The position numbers and the translations under genes were made by a program. A stretch of DNA of 64,000 bases from Lytechinus pictus (lineage: Eukaryota > Echinodermata > Echinoidea > Temnopleuroida > Toxopneustidae): assembly GCF_037042905.1 (NCBI RefSeq), contig NC_087261.1, positions 17,172,917 to 17,236,916 of the forward strand. The letters run 5' to 3'. The notes under the pieces are model-generated. The model had not been told where the DNA came from. It ran no database searches and saw only the letters and a program-made list of their open reading frames with translations. How positions within the stretch are numbered: the first letter of the stretch is position 1; each line of letters starts with the position of its first letter. Shown here one piece after another: positions 56,684 to 62,600 of this stretch.

Positions 56684-59600
56684 TATTCAATATGCTCACT
56701 TTATGTTCCCAGTATATGGAAGACTTTATGGAGCATTCGGTTATCGTATTCTACAGAATGCTAAAAAAGAAGGAGAAAATGATAGAGTTCGTCAGGCAAT
56801 TGGAAACGAAGAAAACGGGACAAGGTCGAGAAAGGTACGACGGAATTTAATTTGTAAGTTTTTTTCCCTGAAAGTACATTACGAAAATTAATAACCATAA
56901 TTAATGCATTGATAGCATTATGATATCCCGTTGAATTAAGAGATAGTTTATCATGCTTATGTTTTCTCAGTACTTCGTCATGGAAAATAAGAAAAAAGAA
57001 AGAGAAAAAACAAGAGCAACTCGGTAGTCAGACCCCGTTCGTAACGTTTAGTTTTAAAATAATGATAAAACAATGATTTAGTTCTTGTATAACGCATTTC
57101 AGACCTGTTATGACTTTTCAGAAATAATATCATACAATATAAGACATCACTTAAAAATTACACTTAAACTGAGCATCAACATTTATCAAATACATATGAC
57201 ATAAGTATAAGGAATTATCTAATTCAATGCTTCATTGAAGAGAATGATTTAAGCTGGGATCTGAAAAGTCCGGGATTATTTTGTGATCGGAGAGTTCTGG
57301 GGAGGGAATTCCAAAGGGTGGGGCACTGTAGGAGAAGGACCTTTCACCAAGCGTCTTGTTTCCAGGTACTTGAAAAAAAAAAATTATTATTAAAAAAAAT
57401 TGATAAGTAAATGAAATAAAATGAAATGTAATGAATAATATAAATAAATAAATATATAAATAACATGAAATATAATTAAAAAAGACGTTTTTGTGTCACT
57501 ACCTACACTGTAGATTCCGGATGTGCAAATTTTTACTTGTATGAAAGACTTTTTTAAATAGCTCAATAAAAACTACTGCATGCTCAAGAAATGTTCACCA
57601 TTAATCGGGTATAGCGCACAACAATTACTAACATTTAACAAGACCTACGTATACTTTTACTTTCTTTTTGAAGAGAATTAATTGCATCCCTGTTAGCAAT
57701 CACGTTCGTCAGTGAATGGAATTCAATTGTCTTTACAGAGTAAGTTCATTTTTTCTCATCTTTCTTTACATTTAAGCATGTACTAAATACATCTATCGTT
57801 GTTGTAATTTTTAATTGACGGAAAATAAATACGATACAATACAATACTATATATTTTTTGTCCGTGGTTGCACTGTTACAGACTACAGTGCCACAACATA
57901 TTTTGCCCTCGTTCTATATTCCATGGTCATTTGAACCATCCTAATTATAAAGGAACAATTAGTGTTGTCAAAGTTTAACATAAATCTCGACTTGGGCTTT
58001 GTACACTTTTTAACAAGATGTGTCCCTCATTCGATAAGCGGTGAGACAAATAACAAAATACCACATAAAATTGAAATTTTATGGAAATGCCAGAAAAAAA
58101 TAGAAGCAAGCTGTATTTGAAAAACGCCCTAAATGTCATTTTGTAAAGAACTACAGAGTTATGTAAAGTGTATTCTTAATAGAAAGAAATTAACAAATAA
58201 AAGTAATTCATAAACGCTTATACCCATTCCGGTGCGTCCATATTTACATGTATAGTCCTTGATGAAGATCAACTGTAATCTCCAGAAAGAACAGGAAACT
58301 GACAAACCAAATTCAGCGTTACAACCAAATTCTTGTGGAACACATTTAAAAGAAATAAATCTATAAAACAGGCACGCTTGCGTGGAAAAAGAGAACTGAA
58401 CAAATATCATCAATGAAAGTTTGAGAAAAGTTGGACGAACAGCAAGAAAGCTGAGAGTATTTGATTGTCCACTGCGAACAAAATATGATATGACCCCCAA
58501 ATAATGTACAACACCCCCTTTTTCCTGGCCATTCGACACTGAAATCCAACATAACATCTCTTTTAAGGTCTCATAGGACAAATATCTTATCCATGATATA
58601 ATCATGCATTGTTTTAAAACCTGTATGATATGTCCTGATATTGAGAGAGCACCTGACATTGCGATAGACTAGATGAACGAGAAATTTAAGTTGAATACAT
58701 ACGTAATTCCCCCCCCTTCCCACTCAGTGTTATTTAGGGTACGCCTATCTTGCCTATGCTCGCTCTCTCACTTTGAAAGCTCCCCCCCCCTATCTCATGT
58801 CTGCCAAAATTTCTGAGCCCCCATTCGCGGGCTTTTCCTGCCTTGCTCAATGTACTCCCTATCTCAGGTGAGATCTCATTCCAAACCCCTATTTCAGGAC
58901 AGACAACCCCTCCCCCTCATCTCAGGTAAGCTTTCGTTACAATAGAGGTTCCATGATGTCATGATGGAGGACAAAACAATAGCAAAACCATGAGTATTCA
59001 TAGTCTGATGCACAGGTTTTTATTGTTTGTCCTCCAATGTGGCTGCTTGTGGGAACCCTCTCGACCTTACGAGAAAAAAAAAATTGTCGTTCAAAATGCT
59101 CAAAATCGTCCAACTTTGACAGTTTTCGCAGGATCCGAAGGATGTTCAAGTTATGATTATGAGGTGATTTCCAAGCAAATATTGGTAGGATTAAAAGACA
59201 GAAACTGGTTATCTAAGACGACATAATTATGGAGGTTTTTAAACGAACATTAAATCGAGGAAACTGAGGTACAAGTTGCATGACAAAATATGAGATCTGA
59301 TGTCTACAACAATACAACCAAATCAGTGCAGTATCATTGCAGAGAATGGGGCACTAAGCCTGCTATACAAAATATATACAATCTTGGTGATCATGTAATC
59401 TGCTGACATTTTGCGAAAACCAAAGTAACTAAATGTACATCGATTACTTATATTCATGTTTCATTTATCCCGTTTACTCAATTTTCAGAGTGATGACCGC
59501 TCTTGTTGAAGATGAAATCATGGGGGCATCAGAATCCAAAAGACCACTGGACAAACTATTCACAAAGTAAGCAATCAATCCTTGGGTTGGGTTTGGGGTT

Positions 59601-62600
59601 ATCATTGTCATGCATAAACGTAATGTACAATGTGTATTAATTTACGTTTAAAGAAAACAATACATCGAACGTCATTATGCCAGAATCATAAAGTCTTATA
59701 TTAAGCTTTAGGAAGAGACGTCAACTTCGGATATTAAACCAATTCCATAAGTAAAGTCTAGCATATCGTTGTTATGCAATTATCTTGGACATACATCTAA
59801 ACTGTGCACCATCATGATTGTATATCCTCTCATTTAAGAACTGAATCTATCACCGAGAAACTGATCAGCAATTGGTTTTCAATCTGCATGTTCGAGTACG
59901 TAAAGGTGAGGCCTGTTATTCCCAATTTAAAAAGAAAAAAATATATATAAAGGTATTTACCCAACTTCTTCAGTATCAAATTGTAGTATTAACCTTCAGT
60001 TAAACTGAAAAAAAAATCATAGTTAATGGAGAAAATCAGATGTTTGTAGTAACCAATTTAGCATACAACATGTATATGCTCCTGCACCCAAAATGCACTA
60101 GTTTTTGTATTAAATGATCATGGATTAGATTTTTTCCATACATGCTATACGTACATAGGTCACTTTCGAATTTTGATCGTGGTGTGTCGAATTTAACATT
60201 GCGTAATGTTTGGGGTTTTTCTTAATTCCTGAAACTTTGAAACTTAATTGAAGTGAAACAAACCAAAGTTACCTTTGAATAATATGTGTGATGGCTACTA
60301 AATTGAATTAACCAATAGCTTAGAGCGTAATTACAAGGTAGTGTATAATGTACACTATTACATTTTTAATGTTGAACTCGCGCACAATTCTTTCTATTTA
60401 CTATCTCGTTTCATGTACTACTTTAGGTATATGGACTCTATTCATTATTCATGCTGTACCAAGCAATAAAGGCTCAAGCCGAGAAAGGTCCTATAGATGC
60501 TGTGACAGGGGCTGCGTACTACACGCTGGAGACTGATAAACTCATAGAAGAAGAGATCGACTTTAATTCTCTTGTACGTTGACGGAAATTATGATACTAG
60601 ATGGGACTGGTCCAAAAGTTTGTCGTTAAATGAAACCAATTTTAGTCGTAGAATATACTTTGGATCGTATTTGTAGATCATGAGGGGTGTCATTTTATAT
60701 TATGCAGGGGCCGGGGAACGGTTTTCAAAGTGGGGGGGGGGGCTGACTATGCAAAAAATCACAATTATATGGCAATTTTTACGTTCTTGTACACGGTTTT
60801 GGAAAAGGGGGGGTGGGGCTGACCCCCCTCGCTTCTGCGGCCCCTGTTATGGACTTTTTTTAGATGGAGGTCATCGTCTGAAATAAAGCTTTGATCTCAT
60901 TGTACATGTAGGTTAACAAAGTCTATACGTACATGCAATTTAAAATAAAGCATAAATCTATGAGCAAACAGTCACATCGTATGTTTATTTTGGTTTTTGG
61001 GGCGTTTCTTTCTAGAAAGTCAACAAGAAAACTACTTTACGTAAAAATACAGATAACTCCGAAAAACTTTGGTAATTCCTTTGCAATGAAAGCGCTGAAC
61101 TCTAAAAACCTTTCAATTATTTACTATACTTTCGTTTACATTCCTTTTGACATAGAACATCGATGTTGTTGATGAAGACGACCATGCCTATGTTCGAGTA
61201 AACGTGTTGGATGTTGATACCGTGAAGCAGGCCAAACAGAAGATCCTAGATTGCCTTTGGATGAAGAGTTTCTGCCTGCTACCGAGGGATATTGATGCAG
61301 TTGACCTTGGTGAGAGCTCTTATGATATAGGGCAGTGGCGTACCTAGGATTTTCCACAGGGGGGACCAAATCTGTCGCCCAAAAATTTGACAAGCAAAAA
61401 AAGGTCCTCAAGAAACTCGTCAGGGGGGGCAGGTATATGTCTTTTGTATGGGTTGTGACTCGTCAGGGGGGCAAAGTGCCCCCCCTGCCCCCCCCCCCGT
61501 AGGTACGCTAGTGATATAGGGTAATCAGAATAGGTGATGAATTTAAGCTCCATAAATTAAAGAAGGACTTTTTCTGATACTGATGTAAATTCTGACGCTT
61601 ATATAAATTTTGTCATGATACTGAAAATTAACATGTATGTACCATTCATAGAAGAGAAGAAAACCCACAATGGTAATGCACGATAAGTTGAACATCAACT
61701 AAGTATGTAGTGGTGCCTGGTGTTAGAGAAGAGGCGTCGATCCGGGGGGGGGGTGGATAGCGATCGCCCGACCCTTCAAAATATTGGGGGAAAACATAAC
61801 GTTTTGCCCCCGACCAACAATTCCGGATGTGCAAAAATAAAATAAGATCGTAATGTTACACAGAAATTGACAAGCACGATTGAGATACACAACTCGTTCT
61901 TTACTTGAAATCGTGCTCAAATGTCCGCTTTTGAGATTGGAATAAAAAAAATCAGCTAACGCTTCGCGCTCACATCACTTCTTTAGTAAAAACCCATACT
62001 TTTCATGATTAAATAGATGAAAAATTTCCCATTTTTAGTTCTAAACCTCAAAAGAACTCCCGCTTCGATTTGCAATACTCTGTTCATTGGATATATTTAT
62101 GTTCTTTATTAAACACGTCCATGAAACTGTCAAATTTGTTCAGATCAAAATATCAAAATTTTCAGCTCGTGCTTCGCGCTCGCATCTACTCTTCTTTTAG
62201 ATACCAATTTTAACAATTGGTACCAAAATGCTTAGAATATCAAGCTTTCAGGTCAGAATATAAAGAAACTTCAGCTCGCTCTCGGCACTCGCATTATCTG
62301 TATATTGAGATATGTATCCTCCTAATAAGTCACTACTAACAGTCCTAAACAGGTACCCTTTCCCTGTTTTCAGGTCTATATACTAAAAAATATCAGCTCG
62401 CGCTTCGCGCTATTATTTATTCGTTGGTGAGATATGTGTCTCTTTCTCATGAGTCTTATGTGTGTGTGTATGTGTGGGTGGGTAAGTGTGTGTGCGTGAG
62501 CTTGTTTTGTGTGATCGAGTTCCTTTGTAACGTTGATTCATGAATTTGCCCCCCCCCCCCCCATCTGAGAAATGGATCGACGCCTCTGCCTTAGAGGACC

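Noticed and set aside
58159-58659. 166-codon minus-strand open frame
   Set aside because: No domain, motif or family resemblance. It sits in an intron with no repeat boundary or splice logic and is best explained by chance in AT-rich DNA.
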